From the NCBI GenBank assembly GCA_031279925.1, contig JAITHQ010000139.1, positions 1 through 15,521 of the forward strand: a stretch of 15,521 nucleotides of DNA, in the 5' to 3' direction. A program made the position numbers and the translations under genes. The DNA is from Treponema sp. (GTDB taxonomy: Bacteria > Spirochaetota > Spirochaetia > Treponematales > Breznakiellaceae). Within the stretch, counting starts at the first letter, position 1. Each line of letters starts with the position of its first letter. The notes below the pieces were generated by a model, which saw only the letters and a program-made list of their open reading frames with translations, was not told the origin of the DNA and did no database searches. This document shows positions 8,145-14,266 of the stretch, in pieces.

Positions 8145-8180
8145 GCGGTGGTCCCGGCAAGGCTCAATACCGGCAAAGAG

Positions 8181-8681
8181 TTACTTTTTTTCAAAAGTCA
8201 ATACCGCTCCATTTGGGGTAGAGAGTTCCAGTTGACCGTGGGCGTTTATTGCCCAGCGGTTTACTTGCGACAGGTAGTTAAAAAAATCCTGCTCTTTGAA
8301 GAGCTCCAGCTCTTTAAGCGCCATCATTCTGGTAGTGGCGGCGGAGCCTATGCTAATGGTATTGCCGTCTCCCCATTGGCAGGGAGCATTGTAACGGTTT
8401 GCCGCGCCTTTGCCAAAAGCGCGATGCTCATTTTCAAACTGAATGTCAAACTGAATACTGAATACATCGCCCATTTCCTCGGCTTCGAGTTGGGGACGGT
8501 TTAGATTGATAATGGTACCCGCTGTTTTGAACTCAATCAAAAACCAGTTAATCTTCATGATTTCGTCGATTCCACCCGGTGCAGCCTGTTCTACAGGTTT
8601 CACGGCGCCCCGGCTGGCGCAGCCTATCATCACCATACAGACAAAAACAGCCGCAAGTTTTACATTTTGTTTATTACGCAT
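8181..8681 (-). CDS. META-domain (HslJ-like) lipoprotein (166 aa)
   Basis: Predicted outer-envelope or periplasmic lipoprotein. Residues 1-21 form a lipoprotein signal: MRNKQNVK, hydrophobic AAVFVCMVM, lipobox MIGC with Cys 21. After a short linker, the body follows the META/DUF306 pattern. It has 'INWFLIEFKTAGTIINL' at the start, a central 'FGKGAANRYNAPCQWGDGNTISIG' with the family's conserved small-residue and N-Y region, and then 'ATTRMMALKELELFKEQDFFNYL'. It ends with 'NAHGQLELSTPNGAVLTFEKK'. META proteins such as HslJ are associated with heat or novobiocin resistance or motility in some bacteria; the molecular role is unknown. ATG 8681 was chosen over ATG 8693 because GGAGGG lies 5 nt upstream of 8681 and overlaps the earlier ATG. 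It has its own promoter (8719-8747) and terminator, so it is probably monocistronic. Confidence 0.82.
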   Translation of the reverse strand: MRNKQNVKLAAVFVCMVMIGCASRGAVKPVEQAAPGGIDEIMKINWFLIEFKTAGTIINLNRPQLEAEEMGDVFSIQFDIQFENEHRAFGKGAANRYNAPCQWGDGNTISIGSAATTRMMALKELELFKEQDFFNYLSQVNRWAINAHGQLELSTPNGAVLTFEKK

Positions 8682-8718
8682 ACAACCCTCCATAAAAACA
8701 ATAACATTACCAGCTTCA

Positions 8719-8747
8719 ATTATAAATTAAGCGAAGAAAAATTGAAA
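8719..8747 (-). promoter_or_regulatory. Promoter of the META lipoprotein gene
   Basis: A perfect -10 TATAAT reads on the minus strand at 8724-8719. Seventeen nt upstream lies a weak -35 TTTCAA at 8747-8742. The predicted start site is near 8712, leaving a leader of about 30 nt that contains the GGAGGG ribosome site. Confidence 0.55.
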
Positions 8748-8819
8748 GCCATTTTTCAGCAGGGCTGCTGCATTTACTTTTTCCTCCACAATCACTGCTA
8801 AGTGACGGCGGCGTGCAGG

Positions 8820-8838
8820 GGGAGGGCACAGCCCTCCC
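8820..8838 (-). terminator. GC hairpin downstream of rpsU
   Basis: GGGAGGGC (8820-8827) and GCCCTCCC (8831-8838) form a perfect 8-bp stem with a 3-nt loop, 21 nt after the rpsU stop. On the minus strand it is followed by CCCTGCACG rather than a T run. It may therefore work as a Rho-independent-like pause or an mRNA 3'-end stabiliser rather than a classical terminator. Confidence 0.4.
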
Positions 8839-8858
8839 TTAAGATGTAATGGACTTAC

Positions 8859-9062
8859 TTAATATTCAGCACGGCCTTTCCGGTTTTTCTTCATCAATTT
8901 ACGGGCAATGGCCTTTTTTTTCCGGTTAAGGATAGTGGAGGGTTTTTCATAATACTCCCGCTTTTTGAATTCCCGAATAATACCTTCTTTTTCCACCATG
9001 CGTTTGAACCGCTTGATAGCCTTCTCCAGCATCTCGTTGTCATCAACAATAATATGCGCCAA
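8859..9062 (-). CDS. rpsU: 30S ribosomal protein S21 (bS21, 67 aa)
   Basis: Small, highly basic ribosomal protein that sits near the anti-Shine-Dalgarno end of 16S rRNA and assists mRNA selection at initiation. The sequence matches the family end to end: [20 protein letters not shown], then the hallmark '[17 protein letters not shown]' (about residues 26-42) and the Arg/Lys tail [21 protein letters not shown]. The only workable start is TTG at 9062-9060: an in-frame stop TGA lies three codons upstream, and the family N-terminus follows directly. A strong AAGGAGGTG sits 7-8 nt upstream. No good promoter lies between the start and the T-rich terminator-like structure at 9130-9208, so transcription may come through that structure. 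This makes regulation by attenuation plausible. Confidence 0.97.
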   Translation of the reverse strand: MAHIIVDDNEMLEKAIKRFKRMVEKEGIIREFKKREYYEKPSTILNRKKKAIARKLMKKNRKGRAEY

Positions 9063-9129
9063 AAATGCTCACCTCCTTTCCTTGGACGGTAAAAATCAAC
9101 AATCGCGCGGCATACACAAACATCTGCCA

Positions 9130-9282
9130 CGATAAAACAAAAAAATATAAAGGGGGGCGCATTTCCAAACCTTTGTCCCTGGCGCTGCGTTTGCTGTCGC
9201 GCCCCCCTTCGGCCCAGCCCCGGCCCCCTAGGCCAAAAACGGCTCCGCCGCCAATCCGGCAAAATGGCCGGGTCTTGGCCTA
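9130..9282 (-). ncRNA. Structured GC-rich RNA ending in a terminator-like hairpin; possible rpsU leader/attenuator or sRNA
   Basis: Read on the minus strand, this segment holds nested pairing. TAGGCCAA (9282-9275) with TTGGCCTA (9236-9229) closes a multi-branch region containing the hairpin CCGGC/GCCGG. Further on, AGGGGGGCGC (9208-9199) pairs perfectly with GCGCCCCCCT (9160-9151). That 10-bp stem is followed by TTTATATTTTTTTGTTTT, a convincing intrinsic terminator. The 5' arm of this stem can instead pair locally: GGCGC (9203-9199) with GCGCC (9185-9181). The two alternatives are mutually exclusive, as in transcription attenuators. The structure ends about 70 nt before the rpsU start. No known riboswitch consensus was recognised, and it does not match 6S, 4.5S, tmRNA or RNase P motifs I could check by eye. 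A promoter for it was not identified. Confidence 0.5.
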
Positions 9283-9309
9283 CCCCCGCCAAGGGGATTG
9301 TTCCCGGAA

Positions 9310-9366
9310 GCAGTTTCAAAACTGCCTCTTACCTGAGCCTCTCCCAAAACCCGGTTAGTTTTGGGA
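9310..9366 (-). terminator. Two hairpins just downstream of the M23 peptidase gene
   Basis: Eleven nt after the M23 stop, TCCCAAAAC (9342-9350) and GTTTTGGGA (9358-9366) form a perfect 9-bp stem with a 7-nt loop. A second palindrome, GCAGTTT/AAACTGC (9310-9325), follows. Neither has a T run on the minus strand, so termination here may be incomplete, leaving rpsU within reach of the peptidase promoter. The second palindrome belongs to the AGTTTCAAAACT repeat type found elsewhere in the window. Confidence 0.45.
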
Positions 9367-9376
9367 AAGCCTCACC

Positions 9377-10303
9377 TTATTGACTCATTTTAACAAAAAT
9401 CGCCTCTTTGTCAAGAAGAGGACGGGATACAAAAGCGTCGGGATCGGTATTTTCACCGGAAACCCGGATCTCCCAGTGCAGATGGGGGCCGGTAGCCAGC
9501 CCGGTGGCCCCGGATTGCCCAATCCGTGCGCCCGCTCCAACCACAGCCCCTTCGGCAATGTCAATTGCATCCAGATGGTAGTACAGGGAATAGACCCCCG
9601 GCAGATGTTCGATAATTACCGAATTGCCCGTAACGATTCTGAAACGGGCCAGAACCACTCTACCGCTTCCGCAGGCCGCAACCGCCGTTCCCTTGGGCAC
9701 ACCATAATCCACCCCTGCATGAATCGAGGTATCGCTATTACCGTTGGCATACTTAAACACCCGGCGGTCGCCGAAAAAGCTGGTACGGCGGGTGGAGCCA
9801 ACCGGCGGACTGAAATTGCCAAAACAGTAGAGGTCGTTTCCGGTATGGTTAAGGATAGCCCACAACTGTTCCGATTCAACGTTTTTTTGCGGATCGGGAG
9901 CAGCTCTGATTCCGGTAAGGGTTTCGTTCAGCTCAATCACTTCAGAAAGAAAGTCCCGTCCGGCAATATGCAGGGGAATCTCGCAGGCCGGCCCGGCGGC
10001 GCTTTCCACGCTGATCAGCGCCGCTCCAGGCCGCGCCGTTGCGGGCACAGTCAACACCGCCGCCATAAGCGGCTGCTGTTCCCCCTCGGCGGGAACAGCA
10101 AAAAAAGCGGCCCTGGACAGCCGCCGTCCGCCGGACAACAGCGCCGCCGATCGGACATTATCCCCGCCGCTCACGGCAATGGTAACCGGTTCCCCTGGCC
10201 GGGGATTATCGGGTATTACCGCATAACGGACCTGTGCGCCAACGGGGAGGCTTGCAAAGAACAAAGCCCAAAAAATATAAACGTACTGTGGAATGTTTTT
10301 CAT
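9377..10303 (-). CDS. Exported M23 family (LytM/LysM-type) metallopeptidase (308 aa)
   Basis: Periplasmic zinc peptidase or LytM-fold protein acting on peptidoglycan cross-links, or activating amidases. ATG 10303 was chosen because it gives a signal peptide (MKNIPQYVYIFWALFFASLPVGA, cleavage near residue 23). The longer frame opens with a TTG and has no signal. Residues about 25-125 look like an Ig-like N-terminal module (PDNPRPGEPVTIAVSG... LTVPATARPGAALISVES). The LytM core has SIHAGVDYGVPKGT (about 190-203, zinc His and Asp), the usual 'AACGSGRVV' turn, and 'GPHLHWEIRVSG' (about 272-283, HxH). All four catalytic or metal positions are therefore present, so it should be an active enzyme rather than a degenerate EnvC-like activator. 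A good promoter lies at 10460-10488 with a leader of about 150 nt. Confidence 0.92.
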   Translation of the reverse strand: MKNIPQYVYIFWALFFASLPVGAQVRYAVIPDNPRPGEPVTIAVSGGDNVRSAALLSGGRRLSRAAFFAVPAEGEQQPLMAAVLTVPATARPGAALISVESAAGPACEIPLHIAGRDFLSEVIELNETLTGIRAAPDPQKNVESEQLWAILNHTGNDLYCFGNFSPPVGSTRRTSFFGDRRVFKYANGNSDTSIHAGVDYGVPKGTAVAACGSGRVVLARFRIVTGNSVIIEHLPGVYSLYYHLDAIDIAEGAVVGAGARIGQSGATGLATGPHLHWEIRVSGENTDPDAFVSRPLLDKEAIFVKMSQ

Positions 10304-10357
10304 GCCGTATTTACAGGCCCCCGCCGGATTATGCAATGCAAACCAAAACCCGATCCC

Positions 10358-10387
10358 CGTATTTGCTCATTTCATTACGCAAATACG
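10358..10387 (-). promoter_or_regulatory. Perfect hairpin in the M23 peptidase leader
   Basis: CGTATTTGC (10358-10366) and GCAAATACG (10379-10387) form a perfect 9-bp inverted repeat with a 12-nt loop. It lies in the middle of the predicted 150-nt leader between promoter and ATG. It could be an operator or an mRNA structure. No known element was recognised. Confidence 0.45.
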
Positions 10388-10459
10388 AATAAAAAGCACT
10401 GCTTTCGGACTTTAGCCCGCATCCTTGATTGGATTTAACCACGGCAGGAAACCGCTTTG

Positions 10460-10488
10460 AATATACCCTTATTGTAAGAAAATGTCGA
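10460..10488 (-). promoter_or_regulatory. Sigma70-type promoter of the M23 peptidase gene
   Basis: On the minus strand TCGACA (10488-10483) and TATATT (10465-10460) are spaced by 17 nt, each matching five of six consensus bases. The predicted start is near 10453. It is only about 30 bp from the hairpin at 10520, so the IS-like element borders the promoter. Confidence 0.6.
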
Positions 10489-10519
10489 GAGTGTGTTAAC
10501 CCGAACAGCAAGTCAGATA

Positions 10520-10828
10520 CCCCCGGCAAAGCCGGGGGCTTGAATTCTTGAGCCGCTCAAAGCGGCCCTCGTTGTTTGCTCATTTGTTCCTGTTTTAACA
10601 CGGTTTTCTTTCTTCGGCTTCTGGTACCCTACAATATTATGTGTACTTCGGCTTCCCAGCTTATTCTATTGATGTTTTCCGTGATCTTCTTCACATTTTT
10701 TGCTTTGGTTAAACTTCTATCGCCTCGTACTTTGATTTTATCTTTGAACTTTAAGCGCTTCGCTGATGGGAAGCTTTTCATATTCCCTGAAATGTCAAAC
10801 TTTTTGAGTCTCCCGGCAAAGCCGGGGG
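10520..10828 (-). mobile_element. Possible internally deleted IS200/IS605-type element (two identical end hairpins, no transposase)
   Basis: The 17-bp sequence CCCGGCAAAGCCGGGGG occurs twice in the same orientation, at 10522-10538 and 10812-10828. Each copy forms a GC hairpin with an AAA loop (8-bp stem on the left, 6-bp on the right). Beside the left copy is a second hairpin, GCCGCT/AGCGGC (10552-10566). Subterminal hairpins of like sequence and same orientation, rather than terminal inverted repeats, characterise IS200/IS605 elements and their transposase-free derivatives. The AT-rich interior reads on the minus strand as a lysine-rich 50-codon frame (10781-10629) that continues after one TAG stop to SKQRGPL, near the left hairpins. 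That layout would fit the decayed 3' end of a tnpB-like gene followed by the right end. No catalytic motif remains, so the family call is an inference. Confidence 0.4.
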
Positions 10829-10836
10829 ATTACCGA

Positions 10837-10920
10837 TGTAATTCACAATTTAAAATACGCAAAGGAAATTTGAACTTTCTCAGATTAAACGGCAGTACTT
10901 CCTTTGAATTATGAATTGCG
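10837..10920. repeat. Imperfect inverted repeat downstream of the rel gene
   Basis: TGTAATTCACAATT (10837-10850) and the complement of AATTATGAATTGCG (10907-10920) match at 11 of 14 positions. Inside, AAAGGAA (10861-10867) and TTCCTTT (10899-10905) match perfectly. It lies directly beside the putative IS-like element and about 50 bp downstream of the rel stop. It could be a second small repeat unit or part of the rel mRNA 3' end; no T run makes it a clear terminator. Confidence 0.35.
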
Positions 10921-10972
10921 CAGCTCTAACCGGCCTCCAGCGGCAAGGTAGGGCAAAATTTTATTGCCGAAT

Positions 10973-12220
10973 TTACATCTTTAATTTATTTTGAAGCAGA
11001 TCACGGAATTTATGAACCGTTTCGTTTTCCGGGTCCATGGCAATAGAAGCCTCGCAATCCGAAAGGGCCTGGGGGTAATCGCCAATGTGGTAATATGCCT
11101 GGCCGCGCCTAAAAAGGCAAAACGCCTGGTAGGGATTTATTTCCAGCGACCTTGTAAAATCGTCAATAGCTTCGGAGTATTGTTTTAGCACAGAACGCAC
11201 AACACCGCGATAATAGGCAACTTTATAGGATTTGGCGTCTAATTCCATGGCATGAGAAAAATCGTCAATCGCATCCTGGTATTGGGAACAGGCAAAATTG
11301 GCCATTCCCCGGTGTTTGTAAATGAGCGAAGAGATCGTATGATCAGGATTCAATTCTAAAATACGGCTATAAAGCATTATAGCGTCACCAAAACGGTTTT
11401 TGTTATGGGCATAGAGGGCGTTAAGCAGCAGATCATCAATGGAACTGTTGGTATCCAGGGGATAAGTGGGAGAAAGCGCCTGATCCTGTTCCATTTTCTG
11501 CGAAGGCATTTCCGAAAAAAGCAGGGCGTCGGTTGATTCCTCTATTTTCTGGTAGAAACTTTCCCGCCGTTTGCTCAATTGGCCATTTAACTGACGTTGA
11601 TAAGTCCGAATTTCCTGAAAAATAATATCGGCAAGGGAAAGGCTTGCATTGACTGCTGCAAGTTTACGCTTCATAGGCGCGTCAAAGGGGTTAAACTCAG
11701 CTTTATAAACCAGCTCATGCTCCACCTCGGCCCATGCGTCCTGCAAAATGGTGCGTATCTGTATCTCCGCCACATCGCAGCCGGTTGCTCCCCGTTTCTT
11801 TGCAATATCGGCAGGAATATTTATCAACAGATGCGTTGATTCATAACCAAATTCTTTAAATGTATAGTGGCCCTTCCGTTCCACCTCGATAACATCAAAA
11901 TTTTTCTTTATTAATTCTTCAACATTGGCAAGGTCTTCAATAAAAGGGCAGACTATCCGTATACCCATCAAATCGGTAATGCGGGGATCGTTAACTCCAG
12001 ATTTAAGAATTTTCAGATGTTTTTTGTAAAAACTTGCAAAACGCTTTGTCCTGCCTTTTATGGTAGGCCGGGATGCAAGGGAAGAAAGAACCTGTTCAAT
12101 GCGATTTTCAATATCCCTTACAACCAGATGTCTGGTATCCGTATAGGTTTCATATATTCGCAACAGGACATCTTTATTGGGGGGAAGCCCTCCAGGTATT
12201 CCATCATCCTTCATAGCCAT
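10973..12220 (-). CDS. (p)ppGpp synthetase domain protein (small alarmone synthetase type) fused to TPR repeats (415 aa)
   Basis: Residues about 20-225 form a RelA/SpoT nucleotidyltransferase domain, which transfers pyrophosphate from ATP to GDP/GTP to make alarmones. Visible family motifs are GRTKRFASFYKK (ATP-binding basic segment, about 57-68), DLMGIRIVCPF (about 84-94), EFGYESTHLLINI (about 123-135), and AEIQIRTILQDAWAEVEHELVYK (about 150-172). There is no N-terminal HD hydrolase domain and no TGS or ACT region, so this is a small alarmone synthetase, not long RelA/SpoT. From about residue 263 to the end are three or four TPRs (e.g. AIDDFSHAMELDAKSYKVAYYRG, split here as AIDDF, MELDA, AYYRG), suggesting a protein-protein interface. 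A GTG precedes the chosen ATG 12220, and ATG 12214 is a further option. None has a good ribosome site. It appears to be a single-gene unit. Confidence 0.88.
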   Translation of the reverse strand: MAMKDDGIPGGLPPNKDVLLRIYETYTDTRHLVVRDIENRIEQVLSSLASRPTIKGRTKRFASFYKKHLKILKSGVNDPRITDLMGIRIVCPFIEDLANVEELIKKNFDVIEVERKGHYTFKEFGYESTHLLINIPADIAKKRGATGCDVAEIQIRTILQDAWAEVEHELVYKAEFNPFDAPMKRKLAAVNASLSLADIIFQEIRTYQRQLNGQLSKRRESFYQKIEESTDALLFSEMPSQKMEQDQALSPTYPLDTNSSIDDLLLNALYAHNKNRFGDAIMLYSRILELNPDHTISSLIYKHRGMANFACSQYQDAIDDFSHAMELDAKSYKVAYYRGVVRSVLKQYSEAIDDFTRSLEINPYQAFCLFRRGQAYYHIGDYPQALSDCEASIAMDPENETVHKFRDLLQNKLKM

Positions 12221-12289
12221 CACAAAGCCATTTAATACACCGCTGGGCTAAAACCGGCAGAAACTACCCCAAAACTATGTAAGACCTGT

Positions 12290-12317
12290 CCAAAATTCTA
12301 TCTTGCAGGCTCTAAGG
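12290..12317 (+). repeat. Dispersed repeat copy upstream of rel
   Basis: Positions 12290-12313 (CCAAAATTCTA, T, CTTGCAGGCTC, T) match the complement of 15472-15495 at 22 of 24 positions. The overlapping CAGGCTCTAAGG (12306-12317) is identical to 799-810 at the lipoprotein breakpoint. The rest of the intergenic gap (12224-12366) shows no other gene and only weak promoter-like sequence. Confidence 0.6.
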
Positions 12318-12366
12318 TTTCCCAGATAATTTCAGCAAAAAGCAGGGTTTAAGCCCTCACATGAAT

Positions 12367-12410
12367 AAAAAAAAGCTATCTGAAAATCGGGAAAGACTTC
12401 CAGACAGCTT
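12367..12410 (-). terminator. Intrinsic terminator of flaA
   Basis: On the minus strand AAGCTGTCTG (12410-12401) pairs with CAGATAGCTT (12382-12373), ten pairs including one G-U. The stem is followed by an uninterrupted run of eight T (12374-12367). It is 35 nt downstream of the flaA stop. This is the cleanest terminator in the window. Confidence 0.88.
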
Positions 12411-12444
12411 TCATAAAACCGGTTGCCGTTATACGGCTTTTACC

Positions 12445-13488
12445 CTAGTTCTGCTCATCGCCGCCTGTCGGAGAAGGGGTAAAGGAATTCTCGCTCGCCT
12501 GCTTTTGGGCATCCAGATACCGAAGCACCTGATTCTGTCCAAAACGTTCCATTTCCCATACCTTCCGGGCAGTTTCCCGATCCTGGATAATATGCCAAAG
12601 ACCTTCATCCTCGATATCCCGCTCGGTATCAAGTACTGCTTTGTCGTAGATGATCTTAACATCTTTGAAATACCCAATGAAGTCACCGCCTTCCTTGGCG
12701 GCATCACGCTTAATCTTGAACCCGCCGAATTTAACAAACGGAGTAGAAGTAGGATAAAGCGGATAGATGCGCAAATCACGATTGCGAACTTCCTGAATAT
12801 AGCCAGGATTGTTCCAGATAAGCTCGCCCCAGCCTTCGAAGTTCAGGTAACCCATAAACATTTCTCTCTCGGTACCGGTGTTGTCAATAATAAGAGTAGT
12901 AAGGCCGTGGGGGAAATTCTCACCATAGGCATTTACCGCCACTGACTTGACGGTCCCTACGTTTTTCACCACACCATAACCATCCTCGAAGCGGCTAGGG
13001 CCAGTGATACCATCACTGCTGTCTGCCGGTTCAATTGTTCCATCATCCTGGACATTGGCCTGCGGTTCAAAAGCGGGAATCTCAAACGGCGGTTTGATAA
13101 TAGCCCAGGAATTGAAGGATTCCACCGGGAAATGAATCCGGACACCCATGACGTTCCCCCACTGTTTGGAGGGAGCCTCTTTGGTGTAGCTCAGGATCAT
13201 GTTGGGCACTGTCCGTGAGGATGAGGCAAGCCTTACTTCCCAGTTGCCAACAGCAAGGGAAGTCTTCATCACCTGCTTCTGCTCGGTGGTGAAACTACTA
13301 CCGGCTACATTGGAATAATCCATCATCGTAGCACGGTTTTGGTTCGGCGTGGTATCCTCATCATTGGGGCCCACAGAAACATGGATATCCGCTGTAAGTT
13401 TGGCGAAGTCGATAAGCACAGCTTCTTCGGCAAACACGGATCCAGCCACTAAAGACACGACGGCGACAAGAATGAGCATTCTTTTCAT
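12445..13488 (-). CDS. flaA: Flagellar filament outer layer (sheath) protein FlaA (347 aa)
   Basis: FlaA forms the sheath of the spirochaete periplasmic flagellum, around the FlaB core, and affects filament stiffness and helical shape. The protein has a Sec signal peptide (MKRMLILVAVVSLVAGSVFA, cleavage after residue 20) and the mature start EEAVLIDFAKL. FlaA-like segments include NWEVRLASSSRTV, GVRIHFPVESFNSWAIIKPPFEIP, VGTVKSVAVNAYG, and the FEGWGELIWNNPGYI...PFVKFGGFKI block. The C-terminus is an amphipathic, charged helix (DTERDIEDEGLWHIIQDRE onward) and a polar tail. The usual length is about 320-350 aa, so it is complete. AAAGGAG lies 6 nt before the ATG, with a strong promoter (13537-13565) and terminator, so flaA is transcribed on its own at high level. 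The neighbours (GerMN protein, amidase) fit a treponemal envelope/motility locus. Confidence 0.94.
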   Translation of the reverse strand: MKRMLILVAVVSLVAGSVFAEEAVLIDFAKLTADIHVSVGPNDEDTTPNQNRATMMDYSNVAGSSFTTEQKQVMKTSLAVGNWEVRLASSSRTVPNMILSYTKEAPSKQWGNVMGVRIHFPVESFNSWAIIKPPFEIPAFEPQANVQDDGTIEPADSSDGITGPSRFEDGYGVVKNVGTVKSVAVNAYGENFPHGLTTLIIDNTGTEREMFMGYLNFEGWGELIWNNPGYIQEVRNRDLRIYPLYPTSTPFVKFGGFKIKRDAAKEGGDFIGYFKDVKIIYDKAVLDTERDIEDEGLWHIIQDRETARKVWEMERFGQNQVLRYLDAQKQASENSFTPSPTGGDEQN

Positions 13489-13536
13489 GCACAGCTCCTT
13501 TCAATAAACACATTGATCTAAAATTGCGTTATCAAA

Positions 13537-13565
13537 AATATAACGAATTTAAAATATTTTGTCAA
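13537..13565 (-). promoter_or_regulatory. Strong sigma70-type promoter of flaA
   Basis: On the minus strand a perfect -35 TTGACA (13565-13560) is spaced 17 nt from -10 TATATT (13542-13537), the best promoter match in the window. The predicted start is near 13530, giving a leader of about 42 nt that ends in AAAGGAG. The -10 is overlapped by a 5-bp palindrome GTTAT/ATAAC (13528-13544), a possible regulator site. The housekeeping-type promoter agrees with what is known for treponemal flaA genes, which differ from the sigma28-driven core flagellins. Confidence 0.75.
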
Positions 13566-13649
13566 CGACAAAACGTTTAAATTTACTGTAAAATTATGAA
13601 AAAATTTGCAAACCCCCTTGCGGGATTCTAAAATCTTCCATAATATACG

Positions 13650-13754
13650 CCTCTTGCAAAACCTAGTTGGTTTCGCAACTGGCTTTGCAGTTCCCGCTTT
13701 TCTGCTGAAAACTGCATTTTTAAAGGTTTCAGTTGCAAAACTGCATTTTGCAAC
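13650..13754. repeat. Cluster of related short palindromes downstream of the GerMN gene
   Basis: Three adjacent hairpins share the words CAGTT, GCAAAAC and AACTGC. GTTGCAAAA (13732-13740) pairs perfectly with TTTTGCAAC (13746-13754), its last base being in the GerMN stop codon. GCAGTT (13687-13692) pairs with AACTGC (13710-13715). GCAAAACC (13656-13663) pairs with GGTTTCGC (13669-13676) with one G-U. The first may act as the transcript end for amidase-GerMN, but no T run follows. The rest of the gap (13566-13649) is AT-rich without visible genes. Confidence 0.55.
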
Positions 13755-14266
13755 TACCTTATACTGTTACCGGCAATTCCTTCACGGTAAACGGCCTTTC
13801 CGTCTATAAAAAACCGCACGTCCCTGACAAAGGAAAAATTCCTTTTTATACCAGTATAGAGGGTTTGGAAGTTTTTAAGAACTTCCCCGCCTTCCGGGGG
13901 CGCCAGTACGGCGTCTTCCGAAAAATCAGCATAAACCACCCCGTCCCGGTACAAGAGGGATCGAAGCCTGGTCTCCCGGGGGAACAAGGGCAGGGAGTCC
14001 GCCGAAACGGGCCCCAGCAGCGCTTCTTCTACATACCGGGTTATATTGACCTCTTGGGATGAAGAATGTTTCAACATTCTGTCTTCAACAGTCATCGTCC
14101 CATCATCAATAGTATAAAACACAAATGTCCGTCTGGCAAGCCCCAAAACACTAAATTCAATTAAGGCAAGGGCCCCCAGCAAAAACAGCAAAAATAAACG
14201 CCACCTGCTCTTGGGCGTCACAACATGGACAAGCGCATTCAGCCAGCTTTTAATACTCCCACTCAT
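13754..14266 (-). CDS. GerMN-domain membrane-anchored protein (170 aa)
   Basis: Residues about 21-44 (SRWRLFLLFLLGALALIEFS...) form one transmembrane anchor with a basic cytoplasmic side, leaving the rest in the periplasm. The external part fits the GerMN fold. It has RTFVFYTIDDGTMTVEDRML, then VNITRYVEEALLGPVSADSLPLFP, followed by TRLRSLLYRDGVVYADFSEDA and the C-terminal 'VRDVRFFIDGKAV'. GerMN domains occur in sporulation protein GerM and in non-sporulating envelope proteins, and are thought to act with peptidoglycan hydrolases. Its ATG overlaps the amidase stop (ATGA at 14263-14266), so the two are translationally coupled and probably work together on the cell wall. No separate ribosome site is needed or seen. 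Confidence 0.85.
   Translation of the reverse strand: MSGSIKSWLNALVHVVTPKSRWRLFLLFLLGALALIEFSVLGLARRTFVFYTIDDGTMTVEDRMLKHSSSQEVNITRYVEEALLGPVSADSLPLFPRETRLRSLLYRDGVVYADFSEDAVLAPPEGGEVLKNFQTLYTGIKRNFSFVRDVRFFIDGKAVYREGIAGNSIR

Noticed and set aside
8756..8773. Five-codon minus-strand frame MQQPC with a GGAGG nine nt upstream
   Set aside because: Too short to judge, and it lies upstream of the META lipoprotein promoter. The codons are part of a CAGCA/TGCTG palindrome, so chance is likely.
9130..9340. Possible tmRNA, 6S, 4.5S or RNase P RNA gene
   Set aside because: None of the signature sequences of these RNAs could be found; it is kept only as an unknown structured RNA.
9380..10438. Long plus-strand open frame (352 codons) opposite the M23 gene
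   Set aside because: It is the antisense shadow of the peptidase, whose catalytic motifs are intact. The plus-strand product has no recognisable domain and no ribosome site.
10629..10781. Lysine-rich 50-codon minus-strand frame between the two GC hairpins
   Set aside because: Not listed as a gene. It has only a weak ribosome site and no known family, and it reads on past one stop as if decayed; more likely debris of the IS-like element.
10576..10914. Plus-strand 112-codon frame in the 10.5-10.9 kb gap
   Set aside because: It crosses the right GC hairpin and a second inverted repeat. The hydrophobic start comes from AT-rich DNA, and no ribosome site or domain was seen.
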